NCBI RefSeq assembly: GCF_002217285.1
Contig: NZ_MUGW01000027.1
Span: 1-51,410, forward strand
Length of the DNA stretch: 51,410 nt
Direction: 5' to 3'
Source: Flavobacterium hercynium
GTDB taxonomy: Bacteria > Bacteroidota > Bacteroidia > Flavobacteriales > Flavobacteriaceae
Both the position numbers and the translations under genes were made by a program. This document shows positions 1 through 9,558 of this stretch, in pieces; position 1 is the first letter of the stretch; every line of letters starts with the position of its first letter. A model generated the notes under the pieces. The model ran no database searches, had not been told where the DNA came from, and worked only from the letters and a program-made list of their open reading frames with translations.

Positions 1-55
1 GAGATTCGGTTTTTTAAATTCAATATCTGACGTTAATAGAATTATTAAAACTCAA

Positions 56-955
56 TTAAAAACTATATCGATAAACTAACGCGGCAGTAAATGAGCGGGT
101 CAATCCATCCGGTCTAACTTTTCTAAATAAAAATGGAGTTGCAAGTGATAGTTCAATACTGTTTTTACTATTAATAGCATAAGAACTTATTAGATTTCCA
201 TTTATAGTCGCCCCTTCTGATCCTGCAATCTGTTTTCTTTCTCCAAGAGTTGTCTGGTAACTGTCTTTTCCAAAATGATAAATAAACAATACATTAGGCT
301 TAAAGCTAAACTTACTGTTAAGCTTATTAATAGTATAAAATACCCTCAACAAACCATCTGCTTTTCTTTCGAATAAATTGGTCGATACAAAGTCATTAGA
401 AGTTGAATATTCATCAAAATATGAATTCTTATTGTTGTTTATAACTGGTAGTTGCAGTGATGTATTAAAACCCCAATTATTATATTGCAAATCAGCACCA
501 ACAATTAGATCGTATGTACCTAAGCTTGCCTGATAATCCATTGGTAAAGAAATGTTATTAATTTTTGAATTAGAATCCGAAAAAGGAACTTTAATTCCAA
601 CAGTACTACTCCATTGTAAATTATCTTTCTTTTCAAACGTATAATTACCAACAAGGTAAGCATCTCCCAACTGACCTATCGTACCGAAACCACCTTTGGA
701 TGATGAATAGGTTACTTTTCCACTTAGCGAGAACTGGTCTGTAAGATTGCGTTTATATAGTACATAAGGAGAGATGTAGCTTACATCAGACTGACCTTTT
801 CCAAATATGGTTCCTACTTCAATTGTGTTTCTTGATTTATCTGATTCTCCTATAAAATTACTGCCAATTGAACAAATTCCGGCATCGCTGCAACCTTGTG
901 CATAAGATAAGAAGTTTAAAAAACTAAAAAATACTATTAGCTGATACTTTTTCAT
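56..955 (-). CDS. Putative outer-membrane beta-barrel protein (transporter-like)
   Basis: A 299-residue exported protein. It has a clear N-terminal signal peptide (MKKYQLIVFFSFLNFLSYAQ, predicted cleavage after the AQ), followed by a short Cys pair (GCSDAGIC). The remainder is alternating polar/aromatic strands ending in a terminal aromatic (YRYSF), which is typical of outer-membrane barrels sorted by the BAM machinery. It resembles the loosely defined 'MetA-pathway/transporter' barrels that Bacteroidetes encode, but no substrate can be inferred. It is transcribed away from the RND operon, and a TACATTTG box lies just upstream. The call of barrel rests on strand pattern and C-terminus; the specific family is uncertain. 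Confidence 0.6.
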   Translation of the reverse strand: MKKYQLIVFFSFLNFLSYAQGCSDAGICSIGSNFIGESDKSRNTIEVGTIFGKGQSDVSYISPYVLYKRNLTDQFSLSGKVTYSSSKGGFGTIGQLGDAYLVGNYTFEKKDNLQWSSTVGIKVPFSDSNSKINNISLPMDYQASLGTYDLIVGADLQYNNWGFNTSLQLPVINNNKNSYFDEYSTSNDFVSTNLFERKADGLLRVFYTINKLNSKFSFKPNVLFIYHFGKDSYQTTLGERKQIAGSEGATINGNLISSYAINSKNSIELSLATPFLFRKVRPDGLTRSFTAALVYRYSF

Positions 956-974
956 AATAAGAAGATTTAATTTT

Positions 975-982
975 CAAATGTA
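975..982 (-). promoter_or_regulatory. Candidate Bacteroidetes -7 box for the barrel gene
   Basis: Read on the minus strand this is TACATTTG, matching the TAnnTTTG consensus, about 20 bp before the start codon at 955. No convincing -33 TTTG is seen, so support is moderate. Confidence 0.35.
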
Positions 983-1172
983 TACTTCATAAAAAAAGTG
1001 CTTTGTCCGCTACTTTACATTTGCAACAATTTAATCGTCTATGCTGATAAAAAAAGCTTAACGAATATATATTTAAAAATCAAAAACAATAAAAACTCCT
1101 TCCAAAAATTATCAAATTTTTAATTCTTAACAGTTTTAAAAAAAAATTAAGAATTGTTCTTTTTCAAAATGC

Positions 1173-1180
1173 TATATTTG
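1173..1180 (+). promoter_or_regulatory. Candidate -7 box (TATATTTG)
   Basis: A perfect TAnnTTTG match 62 bp upstream of the small gene starting at 1243, with a TTG at 1154-1156 as a possible -33 element (short spacer). An AT-rich inverted repeat (arms at 1122-1130 and 1147-1155) lies just upstream. The rest of the 956-1242 gap holds nothing else recognisable. Confidence 0.4.
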
Positions 1181-1242
1181 GCGCTTCATCAACAATTATA
1201 AGCCTTTTTAATTAAAAACTGCTATTTACGGCTGTGCTATAA

Positions 1243-1599
1243 ATGAAATATACGAAGTATATATATATCGTTTTACTATCGATGCTCTCTTTTTTTAGAG
1301 GCACCGAAACGCAACAGCACCAGGTTTTTGTCAATAATTGTATTACTTTAGACAGTGTTGCGGCAGACGACATTATCTTCTATTCTTCTGATTTTTCTTC
1401 TAATAATTTAGAAGTTCATTACAAAGTCAAGAAAAAAGCAAAAAGCCGTGCTACTTTAGAACAAAGTACGACAATCAAAATTCCTTATTTCAGCAACTTA
1501 GTCAACTTCAAACTTTATAAAAAGAGTTTAATATATGGTATAGCTTCAATATACCAGATACAAAGGCATACCCATTTGCATTTGTATCAGCTTTTCTAG
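1243..1599 (+). CDS. Small hypothetical protein, possibly membrane-associated
   Basis: A 118-residue ORF with a hydrophobic N-terminus (residues about 5-19) that could be a signal anchor, and no recognised domain. The body is rich in Lys/Tyr/Ser and ends in a His-rich tail (QRHTHLHLYQLF), an unusual composition that may indicate a frame running past its natural end. A TATATTTG box lies upstream. It sits alone, 267 bp before the RND operon; that gap (1600-1866) shows only a weak hairpin near 1770-1790. It could be a real small gene or a spurious ORF. Confidence 0.35.
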   Translation: MKYTKYIYIVLLSMLSFFRGTETQQHQVFVNNCITLDSVAADDIIFYSSDFSSNNLEVHYKVKKKAKSRATLEQSTTIKIPYFSNLVNFKLYKKSLIYGIASIYQIQRHTHLHLYQLF

Positions 1600-1866
1600 A
1601 TTTCAGATATTTTTTTGTTTTTTATGCTCTTTCAGATATTTCTGGAATGATAACGTATTTATTTATGTAATGGTTGTACTATGTAGTGCTGTTATTACTG
1701 CCTTAAAAAACATTCCTTAAACGGTGCTTTCAAAAAAGAAAGTGTTCGTACACATTATTATTATTTAATATTCCGATAATTTTTCGGTATCCAATTCCAA
1801 AACTCAAACTCCCTATTTAACGATAAGGGAGGTCACCTAGTTTATATAATTTTTTAATACCAAATC

Positions 1867-2958
1867 ATGAACATTTATAAAAATCCTTTCCTTTTGTATG
1901 CTTTAGCATTATTAGTATTAGTCTCGTGTGGCGATAAAGCAAAAAAGAATGCTAACAACATAAAAACACTTCCTGTCTACAAAGTCACGTTAAAAGACAC
2001 AATAATTTCGAGCAAATTTGTTGCCGATGTACATGCTAAAAACAATGTAGAAATTCACGTTCGTATTCCCGGCTTACTTGATAAAGTATATGTAAGCGAA
2101 GGGCAAAAAGTAAAAAAAGGACAAATCTTATTCAAAATAAGTGATGTTGAACTTCAGATTCAACTTTTGAAAGCCGAAGCTATTTATAAAAGCGCAATGG
2201 CTGATTTAAGAATCGCAACAGTCGAACAAGAACAAGCGCAAACCCTATTCAATAAAAAAGTAATCGCCGATAAAGAATTAGAATTATCTAAGGCAAAACA
2301 TGATGCTGCTTCTGCAAAAGTAGCACACGCTGTAGCAGAAAGAAAAGCGATCAACCAGCAAATAAACTTTACTACAATTCGCGCCCCATTTGACGGCACG
2401 GTTGACAGAATTCCGTTTAAAGAAGGAAGTCTTATCGAAAATGGTTCATTACTAACCACTGTTTCACAATTGGATGATGTGTACGCCTATTTCTCTATTC
2501 CGGAGAATACCTACTTCCAAATGATGGAAAACAAAACACTTGAAAAACAAGGTGATATCGAACTTGTGTTGCCAAACGGAATGGTGTACGACCAAAAAGG
2601 CCAATTAAGAACAGCTGACGGAGAAATCGACAGAGAAACCGGTTCCATTCAATACAAAGCAAAATTTCACAATCCGAAAGGATTTATCAAACACGGAACA
2701 TCTGGAAAACTTATTATTTCAGAACCGATAACGAATGCGATATTAATTCCGCAGAAAGCTGTTTTTTCTATTCAGGACAAACAATATGTATTTGTAGTGC
2801 AAAAAGATGGAGTAGTTAAAATGACCAATGTAACTATTGGAAGCACTCTTGATGATGTTTATATCTTAAATGAAGGTCTGAAAACAGATGACCTGATTGT
2901 ACAAGAAGGAGCACAATCATTGAGAGACGGCGATAAAATCAACATTAAACAAATGTAA
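1867..2958 (+). CDS. RND efflux periplasmic adaptor lipoprotein (MFP family)
   Basis: A 363-residue membrane-fusion protein joining an inner-membrane RND pump to an outer-membrane channel. The lipobox LVSC puts the lipidated Cys at residue 21. The biotinyl-lipoyl-like half-motifs flank a coiled-coil hairpin: 'VSEGQKVKKGQILFKI' at about residues 77-92 and 'IRAPFDGTVDRIPFKEGSLI' at about 175-194, with Ala/Lys/Glu-rich helices between. A beta-barrel and membrane-proximal domain follow ('GTSGKLIISEPITNAILIPQKAV'-type region, around 275-300). It is the first gene of a three-gene operon, 48 bp before the pump gene. AcrA/MexA-type length and order make the assignment secure; the substrate is unknown. 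Confidence 0.93.
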   Translation: MNIYKNPFLLYALALLVLVSCGDKAKKNANNIKTLPVYKVTLKDTIISSKFVADVHAKNNVEIHVRIPGLLDKVYVSEGQKVKKGQILFKISDVELQIQLLKAEAIYKSAMADLRIATVEQEQAQTLFNKKVIADKELELSKAKHDAASAKVAHAVAERKAINQQINFTTIRAPFDGTVDRIPFKEGSLIENGSLLTTVSQLDDVYAYFSIPENTYFQMMENKTLEKQGDIELVLPNGMVYDQKGQLRTADGEIDRETGSIQYKAKFHNPKGFIKHGTSGKLIISEPITNAILIPQKAVFSIQDKQYVFVVQKDGVVKMTNVTIGSTLDDVYILNEGLKTDDLIVQEGAQSLRDGDKINIKQM

Positions 2959-3006
2959 TTTTTGACTTCGTAATCATTTTTTAATTATTAATCTAAACAA
3001 AATATA

Positions 3007-6000
3007 ATGATAGAGTTATTTATCAAAAGAAAAATATTGTCATTAATCATCTCGGTTATGATCGTACTTTTGGGATTACTGGCTTTGTTTCAGCTTCCCA
3101 TAACCCAATTTCCCGATATTGTACCACCGTCTGTAACGGTAACAGCAAAATATACAGGAGCCAATGCAGAGGTTTCTGCCAATGCCGTCGCGCTTCCGCT
3201 GGAAAGAGCCATAAACGGTGTACCGGGCATGACGTACATGTCTACCGTAACTTCTAATGATGGATTAACGCTTATTCAGGTTTTCTTTGAAGTAGGAACA
3301 GATCCTGATTTAGCTGCCGTAAACGTTCAAAATAGGGTTACCACCATTCTGGATGAGCTTCCGGAAGAGGTAATTCGTGCCGGAGTTACTACCGAAAAAG
3401 AGGTGAATAGTATGTTGATGTATCTAAACATCACCAGTACGGATAAAACTCAGGATGAGCAGTTTATCTTCAACTTTACGGATATTAATATTCTTCAGGA
3501 ATTAAAGCGTATTGATGGTGTTGGACGTGCTGAAATTATGGGACAGAAAGAATATTCGATGCGTGTCTGGCTTGATCCGCAAAAGATGCTTTCGTATAAT
3601 ATTTCAGCAAACGAAGTGATTAATTCACTTCAAAAACAAAACATTTCTGCTGCACCCGGTAAAGTTGGTGAAGGATCCGGACAAATGGACAATCAATTGC
3701 AATATGTAATTAAGTACGGAGGAAAATTCTTTGAACCGAAGCAATATGAAGAAATCGCTTTAAGAGCAAATCCTGACGGTACCATCTTAAGATTAAAAGA
3801 TATTTCGAATATTGAATTTGGTGCAATGAGTTACGGAATGGTTTCTAAAACCGATGGAAAACCTTCTGCATCGATCATGTTGAAACAGCGTCCGGGTTCA
3901 AATGCTTCTGAAGTAATTGCAAGTGTTAAAGCAAAAATGGAAGAACTAAAAGGGACTTCTTTTCCTCCGGGAATGGATTTTAATATTGCTTATGATGTAT
4001 CGCGTTTCCTTGATGCTTCCATACACGAAGTTATCAGAACGTTAATCGAAGCGTTTATTTTGGTGGCTTTTGTTGTTTTTATCTTCCTTCAGGATTGGAG
4101 ATCGACTTTAATTCCTGTTTTGGCAGTACCTGTAGCACTTATTGGTTCGTTTACTTTTATGTCGATGATGGGATTCTCGATCAACTTACTAACGCTTTTT
4201 GCTTTGGTTCTTTCGATCGGAATTGTGGTCGATAATGCCATTGTCGTCGTCGAAGCTGTTCACGTAAAGATTTCCGAAGAACACATGGAACCTTTGCCGG
4301 CAACAATTAGCGCTATGAAAGAAATTACGGGCGCCGTAATTGCGATTACGATTGTAATGGCAGCGGTATTTATTCCGGTTGCTTTTTTAAGTGGTCCTGT
4401 TGGGGTTTTCTACAGGCAATTCTCTCTGACAATGGCAATTAGTATTGTAATTTCAGGAATCAACGCCCTTACCCTTACTCCTGCTCTTTGTGCTATTATG
4501 CTAAAGGCTCATGATCCTAATAAAGAGAAAAAATCTTTACTGGATCGTTTCTTCCACAAATTCAATACTTGGTTTGATAATATCACTTCAAAATATATTA
4601 GAGTTTTAATAAAATTTGCTGACCGAACTTCGATTACCGTTGGTTTATTAGTGCTTTTCTGCTTACTAACTTGGGGAACAAGTAAGTTCTTACCATCCGG
4701 ATTTATTCCGTCTGAAGATCAGGGAATGGTGTACGTAAGTGTAACTACGCCACAAGGTGCTACGGTAGAACGTACTGAAAAAGCATTAGACGAGGTAACG
4801 CGAATTGCAAAAGGGATTAAAGGTGTAGACAACGTTACGACACTTGCCGGATATAGTATTGTTACTGAAATTGCCGGTGCTTCTTACGGAATGGGAATGA
4901 TTAACCTGAAAGACTGGAGCGAACGCGATATTTCTGTAACTGATTTTATTGCACAGTTAACTGAAAAAACAAAAGGAATAAACGATGCTCAGATCGAGAT
5001 TTTTGCACCGCCAACTGTTCCCGGTTTTGGTAATACCAGCGGTTTCGAGCTTCGTTTACTCGATAAATCCGGAGGAAGCATTACGAATACTGATGAAGTA
5101 ACTAAAAATTTCATTAAAGAACTAAATGCTTCACCTGAAATTCAGAACTCTTTTACGAGTTTTGATGCTACTTTCCCGCAGTATTTAATTCATATTGATT
5201 ATGATCAGGCGGCTAAAAAAGGAATTTCAGTAGACAATGCCATGTCGACCTTGCAGACTATGCTAGGTTCGTTTTATGCTACCAATTTTATTCGTTTTTC
5301 TCAAATGTATAAAGTTATGGTGCAAGCAAGTCCGCAATTCCGTAAAAATCCGGAAAGCATTCTGGACATGTATCTGAAAAATGACGCAGGAGAAATGGTT
5401 CCGTTTTCGACTTTTATAAAATTGGAAAGAGTGTACGGACCAGAAGTTTTAACGCGCTACAACATGTATATGTCAGCAATGATTAACGGTGAACCAGCGG
5501 AAGGTTTTAGTTCTGGTGAAGCTATTGCAGCTGTTGAAAAAATTGCTGCCGAAAAACTGCCTAGCCGTTTTGAACTGGAATGGTCTGGTATGACACGCGA
5601 GGAAATTTTGTCCGGAAACCAAACCATTTACATTTTTGCTTTGTGTATACTCTTTGTGTATTTATTGCTTGCAGCACAATACGAAAGTTTATTACTTCCA
5701 TTTCCGGTATTACTAAGTCTTCCTGTTGGAGTTTTCGGTTCGTATCTGGCACTGCTAGCTGTTGGGTTAGACAATAATATTTATGCTCAGGTAGCACTCG
5801 TCATGCTGATTGGTCTGCTCGCCAAGAATGCCATTTTGATTGTAGAGTTTGCTATGGCTCAAAACAAAATTGGGCGTGATATTACGGAAGCGGCTATTGA
5901 AGGAGCAAGACTTCGTTTTCGACCTATTCTTATGACTTCTTTTGCTTTTATTTCAGGATTGATTCCGCTTTGTATCGCTACAGGTGCAGGAGCTGTTGGT

Positions 6001-6120
6001 AACCGTTCGATTGGTACTGCGGCTGCGGGTGGAATGTTTATTGGAACTGTGTTCGGTCTGGTGATTATTCCGGGACTTTACATACTGTTTGCAAAACTTG
6101 AAAAAGGAATGAATAAATAA
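3007..6120 (+). CDS. RND multidrug efflux pump, inner-membrane permease (HAE1 family)
   Basis: A 1037-residue AcrB-like proton antiporter. It starts MIELFIKRKIL, shows two six-helix repeats with large periplasmic loops, and carries hallmark motifs: 'LPITQFPDIVPPSVTVTA' near residue 31, 'GIVVDNAIVVVEA' in TM4 (about 405) and 'GLLAKNAILIVEFA' in TM10-11. The first TM4 proton-relay Asp (AcrB D407 equivalent) is present, but the following position is Asn rather than Asp; the partner Lys (AKNA) is kept. It lies 48 bp after the adaptor and 9 bp before the outer-membrane factor, so the three form one transcription unit. Confidence 0.96.
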   Translation: MIELFIKRKILSLIISVMIVLLGLLALFQLPITQFPDIVPPSVTVTAKYTGANAEVSANAVALPLERAINGVPGMTYMSTVTSNDGLTLIQVFFEVGTDPDLAAVNVQNRVTTILDELPEEVIRAGVTTEKEVNSMLMYLNITSTDKTQDEQFIFNFTDINILQELKRIDGVGRAEIMGQKEYSMRVWLDPQKMLSYNISANEVINSLQKQNISAAPGKVGEGSGQMDNQLQYVIKYGGKFFEPKQYEEIALRANPDGTILRLKDISNIEFGAMSYGMVSKTDGKPSASIMLKQRPGSNASEVIASVKAKMEELKGTSFPPGMDFNIAYDVSRFLDASIHEVIRTLIEAFILVAFVVFIFLQDWRSTLIPVLAVPVALIGSFTFMSMMGFSINLLTLFALVLSIGIVVDNAIVVVEAVHVKISEEHMEPLPATISAMKEITGAVIAITIVMAAVFIPVAFLSGPVGVFYRQFSLTMAISIVISGINALTLTPALCAIMLKAHDPNKEKKSLLDRFFHKFNTWFDNITSKYIRVLIKFADRTSITVGLLVLFCLLTWGTSKFLPSGFIPSEDQGMVYVSVTTPQGATVERTEKALDEVTRIAKGIKGVDNVTTLAGYSIVTEIAGASYGMGMINLKDWSERDISVTDFIAQLTEKTKGINDAQIEIFAPPTVPGFGNTSGFELRLLDKSGGSITNTDEVTKNFIKELNASPEIQNSFTSFDATFPQYLIHIDYDQAAKKGISVDNAMSTLQTMLGSFYATNFIRFSQMYKVMVQASPQFRKNPESILDMYLKNDAGEMVPFSTFIKLERVYGPEVLTRYNMYMSAMINGEPAEGFSSGEAIAAVEKIAAEKLPSRFELEWSGMTREEILSGNQTIYIFALCILFVYLLLAAQYESLLLPFPVLLSLPVGVFGSYLALLAVGLDNNIYAQVALVMLIGLLAKNAILIVEFAMAQNKIGRDITEAAIEGARLRFRPILMTSFAFISGLIPLCIATGAGAVGNRSIGTAAAGGMFIGTVFGLVIIPGLYILFAKLEKGMNK

Positions 6121-6129
6121 ATTTAAACA

Positions 6130-7602
6130 ATGAAAGACATATTTAAACGATATAAAAAATTTAAAGGTGCAGCTGTGCTAGTTGGAATTTTACTTCTGAC
6201 TGCCTGTTCTGCACCCAAAATCAGTGATAAGTTAGCGGCTGCGAAACTTCCTGAAAACTTTGATGCGAAAAGAAAAGACACCTCAAACGTTTCAGCTCCG
6301 TTTATTCCTTTAAAAACAGAAACGTATTTTAAAGATCCAAAGTTAGAACAGTTACTAAAGAAAGCTGTTGCTCAAAATCCTGATTTCCTAATCATGCAAG
6401 AAAGAATTCTAATTGCTAATTCTCATTTGAAAGTGGCAAAACTAGCACTTCTTCCTTCATTAGATCTTCAGGCAGATATTTCAGGAACTCGTTATGGTAA
6501 ATACACGATGGATGGTGTTGGTAATTATGATACTAATTTTTCTCAGAATATTACTGATAAACAAAGAATCAATACGGATGTTACGCCTAACTTATTTCTT
6601 GGCGCAAAGGTTTCCTGGGAAGCTGATATTTGGGGTAAACTGAGTAATCGTAAAAAAGCGGCACGTCAGCGCTATTTTGCATCACAACAAGGTATGCGTT
6701 TATTGCAAACGAAACTTTTGACCGATGTTGCCGATTTGTATTTCAAACTTATTGCCTTAGACAAACAAGCTGCAATCTACGAGAATAACTTAAAAACGCA
6801 GGAAAAAGCACTTGATATTGTTTCAGCTCAACGTTCTGTGGGTAAAGCTACAGAATTAGCTGTACAGCAGTTTAATGCGCAAAACAACAACATTTATGCT
6901 CAAGCAACAGAATTACATTTAAGTATAGATCAAACAGAGAAAGCTTTACTAACGCTTTTAGGCGAATATGGCGGAAAAATAGACAGAAGTACTGATTTTT
7001 TATCAGGTCATCTTGAGGTTTTAAACCAAAAGATAAGTGTAGATTCTATTGTTCACAAAAGACCTGATGTTGCTGAAGCCTACTTTGAGTTATTAGCCAG
7101 TAATGCCGATGCGAAATCAGCTCGTGCTGCCTTCTTTCCAACGGTAAATTTGGGTGGATATGCTGGATTTAACTCGTTTTCTTTTAATACTTTTTTTGAT
7201 GCGGGATCTTTTGCCTGGCAATTATTAGGCGGCTTAACGGCTCCAGTTTTCAATAAAGGGCAAATTAAACAGGAATTTTATGTTTCGAACAGAAGACAGG
7301 AAATTTCTTTTCTACAATACCAAAATGCTGTTACAACCGCTTTTAATGAATTGAGTGCTTTACTGCATCGAAATGAAGCTTTTGAAGATGTTCTGGAATA
7401 TAAAATGAAAGAAATTGATCATCTGGAAATAGCTGTAAACGTATCCAATGATCTGTATTTGAGTGGTTATGCCAATTATCTGGAAATAATCAATGCACAA
7501 AAAAACAAACTGCAGGCTGAACTTGATTTTGTTGATATTCAACTTAGGAATGCTAATTCTCAAATCCTATTGTATAAAGCATTAGGAGGAGGAATAAATT
7601 AG
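6130..7602 (+). CDS. RND efflux outer-membrane factor (TolC/NodT family lipoprotein)
   Basis: A 490-residue outer-membrane channel subunit completing the tripartite pump. The signal peptide ends with the lipobox LTAC (Cys26). Two TolC-type repeats follow, each with long alpha-helical tunnel segments. Typical signatures are 'KVSWEADIWGKLSNRKKAARQRY' broken around residues 158-180, 'HKRPDVAEAYFELLASNADAK' around 310-330 and 'LAPVFNKGQI'-type sequence near 375. It begins 9 bp after the pump stop codon and is followed by a strong terminator, so it is the last gene of the operon. Confidence 0.94.
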   Translation: MKDIFKRYKKFKGAAVLVGILLLTACSAPKISDKLAAAKLPENFDAKRKDTSNVSAPFIPLKTETYFKDPKLEQLLKKAVAQNPDFLIMQERILIANSHLKVAKLALLPSLDLQADISGTRYGKYTMDGVGNYDTNFSQNITDKQRINTDVTPNLFLGAKVSWEADIWGKLSNRKKAARQRYFASQQGMRLLQTKLLTDVADLYFKLIALDKQAAIYENNLKTQEKALDIVSAQRSVGKATELAVQQFNAQNNNIYAQATELHLSIDQTEKALLTLLGEYGGKIDRSTDFLSGHLEVLNQKISVDSIVHKRPDVAEAYFELLASNADAKSARAAFFPTVNLGGYAGFNSFSFNTFFDAGSFAWQLLGGLTAPVFNKGQIKQEFYVSNRRQEISFLQYQNAVTTAFNELSALLHRNEAFEDVLEYKMKEIDHLEIAVNVSNDLYLSGYANYLEIINAQKNKLQAELDFVDIQLRNANSQILLYKALGGGIN

Positions 7603-7663
7603 TTAAATGTTGGTCAATAATGCTTTTACCCTTTGAATTAGTGGTTCAGCGTTGTAGTTTTCT

Positions 7664-7696
7664 AATCCCATTTCTTTTGAAATGGGATTTTTTTTT
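7664..7696 (+). terminator. Rho-independent terminator after the RND operon
   Basis: Perfect 11-bp stem (AATCCCATTTC / GAAATGGGATT) with a TTTT loop, followed by a seven-T run. It ends 28 bp before the AraC regulator gene, separating the two transcripts. Confidence 0.9.
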
Positions 7697-7724
7697 GATT
7701 ACATTTATATTTTATTTTCCTTAG

Positions 7725-8555
7725 ATGACCGAAATTTTTAAAATATTCAAAGTTGATGCTGCAGAAGCCGAAAGAATTAGTGAAATTCCAAATGAACCAC
7801 ACAATCATGATTTTGAAGAACTTTTGATTGGAAAAAACGGTCAATTAGAACATTTTATAGATTCGAAATCACAAGTAATAGACGCGCCTTTTGTTAGCTT
7901 CATTGCGCAGGGGAAAGTCCATCGCGTTAAACCTATGGCTAAAAACGGAGAATGTGACCTCTGGGCTATCCGTTTTAAAAGCGAATTTATTGCCGAAACG
8001 GTTTTTCAGCTCTATTCGTCTTACCATGATAAAGCCAATATTTCACTTCAGTCAGATCAATGTTTTGAGCGTCTGGATGTATTATGTTCGATGATGTATG
8101 ACGAATATCTTCAGCCTGCTCCTGACCTTTCTATAATCAGACAACTTTTGAGCAGTTTATTTACAATTATTGAATCCGAAAGAAAAAAACTGAATCTCAA
8201 CAATGATGAATCTAAAAAGATTCAAAGTCATACCTTCAAAAATTTTCTAAAACTTCTGGACGAACATTACAAAGAATCCAAAGATGTAAATTTCTATGCC
8301 GAAAAGCTTTTTATGACTACCCGAAATCTAAACATCATTTGTCAGGAAATTTTAAACCGAAGTGTTTCTGAAATTATAGAAACCCGAAAACTCACTGAGG
8401 CAAAAAATCTTTTAATCACTACCGATAAAACTATCGCTGAGATAGGCTACGAACTGGGTTTTAATGAAAAAACCTATTTCACGCATGCCTTCAAGAAAAA
8501 ATCCGGATTCACCCCAACCGAATACCGCAAAGAAATGGCCAAGCTTATTTCCTAA
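7725..8555 (+). CDS. AraC-family transcriptional regulator (cupin-like sensor)
   Basis: A 276-residue regulator. The N-terminal half contains a cupin-like sensing segment ('NEPHNHDFEELLIG' at about residues 23-36, then 'QGKVHRVKP' near 63) as in AraC/XylS proteins that bind small ligands. The C-terminal ~100 residues hold the paired HTH, with 'YAEKLFMTTRNLNIICQEI' as the first helix pair and 'IAEIGYELGFNEKTYFTHAFKKKSGFTPTEYR'-type second HTH and signature tail. The ATG follows the RND terminator closely. It could control the downstream dioxygenase/esterase genes or the pump; the sequence does not decide between these. Confidence 0.9.
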   Translation: MTEIFKIFKVDAAEAERISEIPNEPHNHDFEELLIGKNGQLEHFIDSKSQVIDAPFVSFIAQGKVHRVKPMAKNGECDLWAIRFKSEFIAETVFQLYSSYHDKANISLQSDQCFERLDVLCSMMYDEYLQPAPDLSIIRQLLSSLFTIIESERKKLNLNNDESKKIQSHTFKNFLKLLDEHYKESKDVNFYAEKLFMTTRNLNIICQEILNRSVSEIIETRKLTEAKNLLITTDKTIAEIGYELGFNEKTYFTHAFKKKSGFTPTEYRKEMAKLIS

Positions 8556-8667
8556 AACCACAACTATTCTTCTGATTTGTGTTACTCTTTTGGTGTCATT
8601 ATTTTAGAACTTTGTACTACAATTTTAAAAGAGGCAGTAAACCAATACTAAATCTGTTTAAGTAGTT

Positions 8668-9558
8668 ATGAATAGAAAAGATTTTTTAAAAACAATGGCA
8701 CTTTTGCCACTAGGAGCAGCAGCTATGAAACTAAATTCATTACACCATATTACCGATACCTTAGCACCAACGGAACGAATGCCTATACTTTTTTTAGGAC
8801 ACGGAAACCCAATGAATGCCATCGAGGACAATGTTTTTACCCAAGGTTTTCAATCTATTGCAAAGACGTTACCAAAACCAAAAGCAATACTTTGTATATC
8901 GGCACACTGGGAAACCAAAGGTACCTTTGTAACATCAGCAGAACATCCGGAAACGATTCACGATTTTGGTGGATTTCCGCAAGCTTTGTTTGATGTACAA
9001 TATCCTGCGCCTGGAAGTCCGGAACTTGCATTAGAGACTCAAAAACTCATTACTTCTACAGAAGTTGGTTTAAGCGATCAATGGGGATTAGATCACGGTT
9101 GTTGGACAGTGGTTAAATTCCTTTATCCTGATGCCGACATTCCGATCATAGAAATGAGTATGGATTACACTAAAGGTCCTGAATATCATTATGCATTAGG
9201 TCGAGAATTAGCTGCCTTGAGAAGAAAAGGAGTGCTTATAGTAGGAAGTGGAAACACGATCCATAACCTACGAATGGCTGCCTGGGACAAAATGATGATT
9301 CCTGGATATGGTTTTGACTGGGCAATTGCTGCTAATGAAAAAATCAAACACCTGATTACGGATGGAGATCATCAGTCATTAATACGTTATGATAAACTGG
9401 GTAAAGAAGTACAACTTTCGATTCCAACTCCGGAACATTACAATCCATTACTTTATATTTTGGGATTACAGGAAAAAGACGAAAAAGCCACAATATTTAA
9501 TGATGCGCTTGTTGCGGGATCACTCAATATGATGTCTGTCATAATCAATAAGGCATGA
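8668..9558 (+). CDS. ygiD: 4,5-DOPA-dioxygenase-type extradiol enzyme (YgiD-like), exported
   Basis: A 296-residue member of the class III extradiol/LigB superfamily. Metal-site motifs are visible: 'LGHGNPMNAI' (about residues 43-52), 'SAHWET' (about 91-96), 'HDFGGFP' (about 108) and 'DHGCW' (about 148). Unlike the cytosolic Escherichia coli homologue it begins with 'MNRKDFLKTMALLPLGAAAM', which has the look of a twin-arginine-type (NRKDFLK) export signal. It overlaps the next gene by four bases (ATGA), implying translational coupling. The reaction is ring cleavage of a catechol such as DOPA; the true substrate is unknown. Confidence 0.88.
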   Translation: MNRKDFLKTMALLPLGAAAMKLNSLHHITDTLAPTERMPILFLGHGNPMNAIEDNVFTQGFQSIAKTLPKPKAILCISAHWETKGTFVTSAEHPETIHDFGGFPQALFDVQYPAPGSPELALETQKLITSTEVGLSDQWGLDHGCWTVVKFLYPDADIPIIEMSMDYTKGPEYHYALGRELAALRRKGVLIVGSGNTIHNLRMAAWDKMMIPGYGFDWAIAANEKIKHLITDGDHQSLIRYDKLGKEVQLSIPTPEHYNPLLYILGLQEKDEKATIFNDALVAGSLNMMSVIINKA

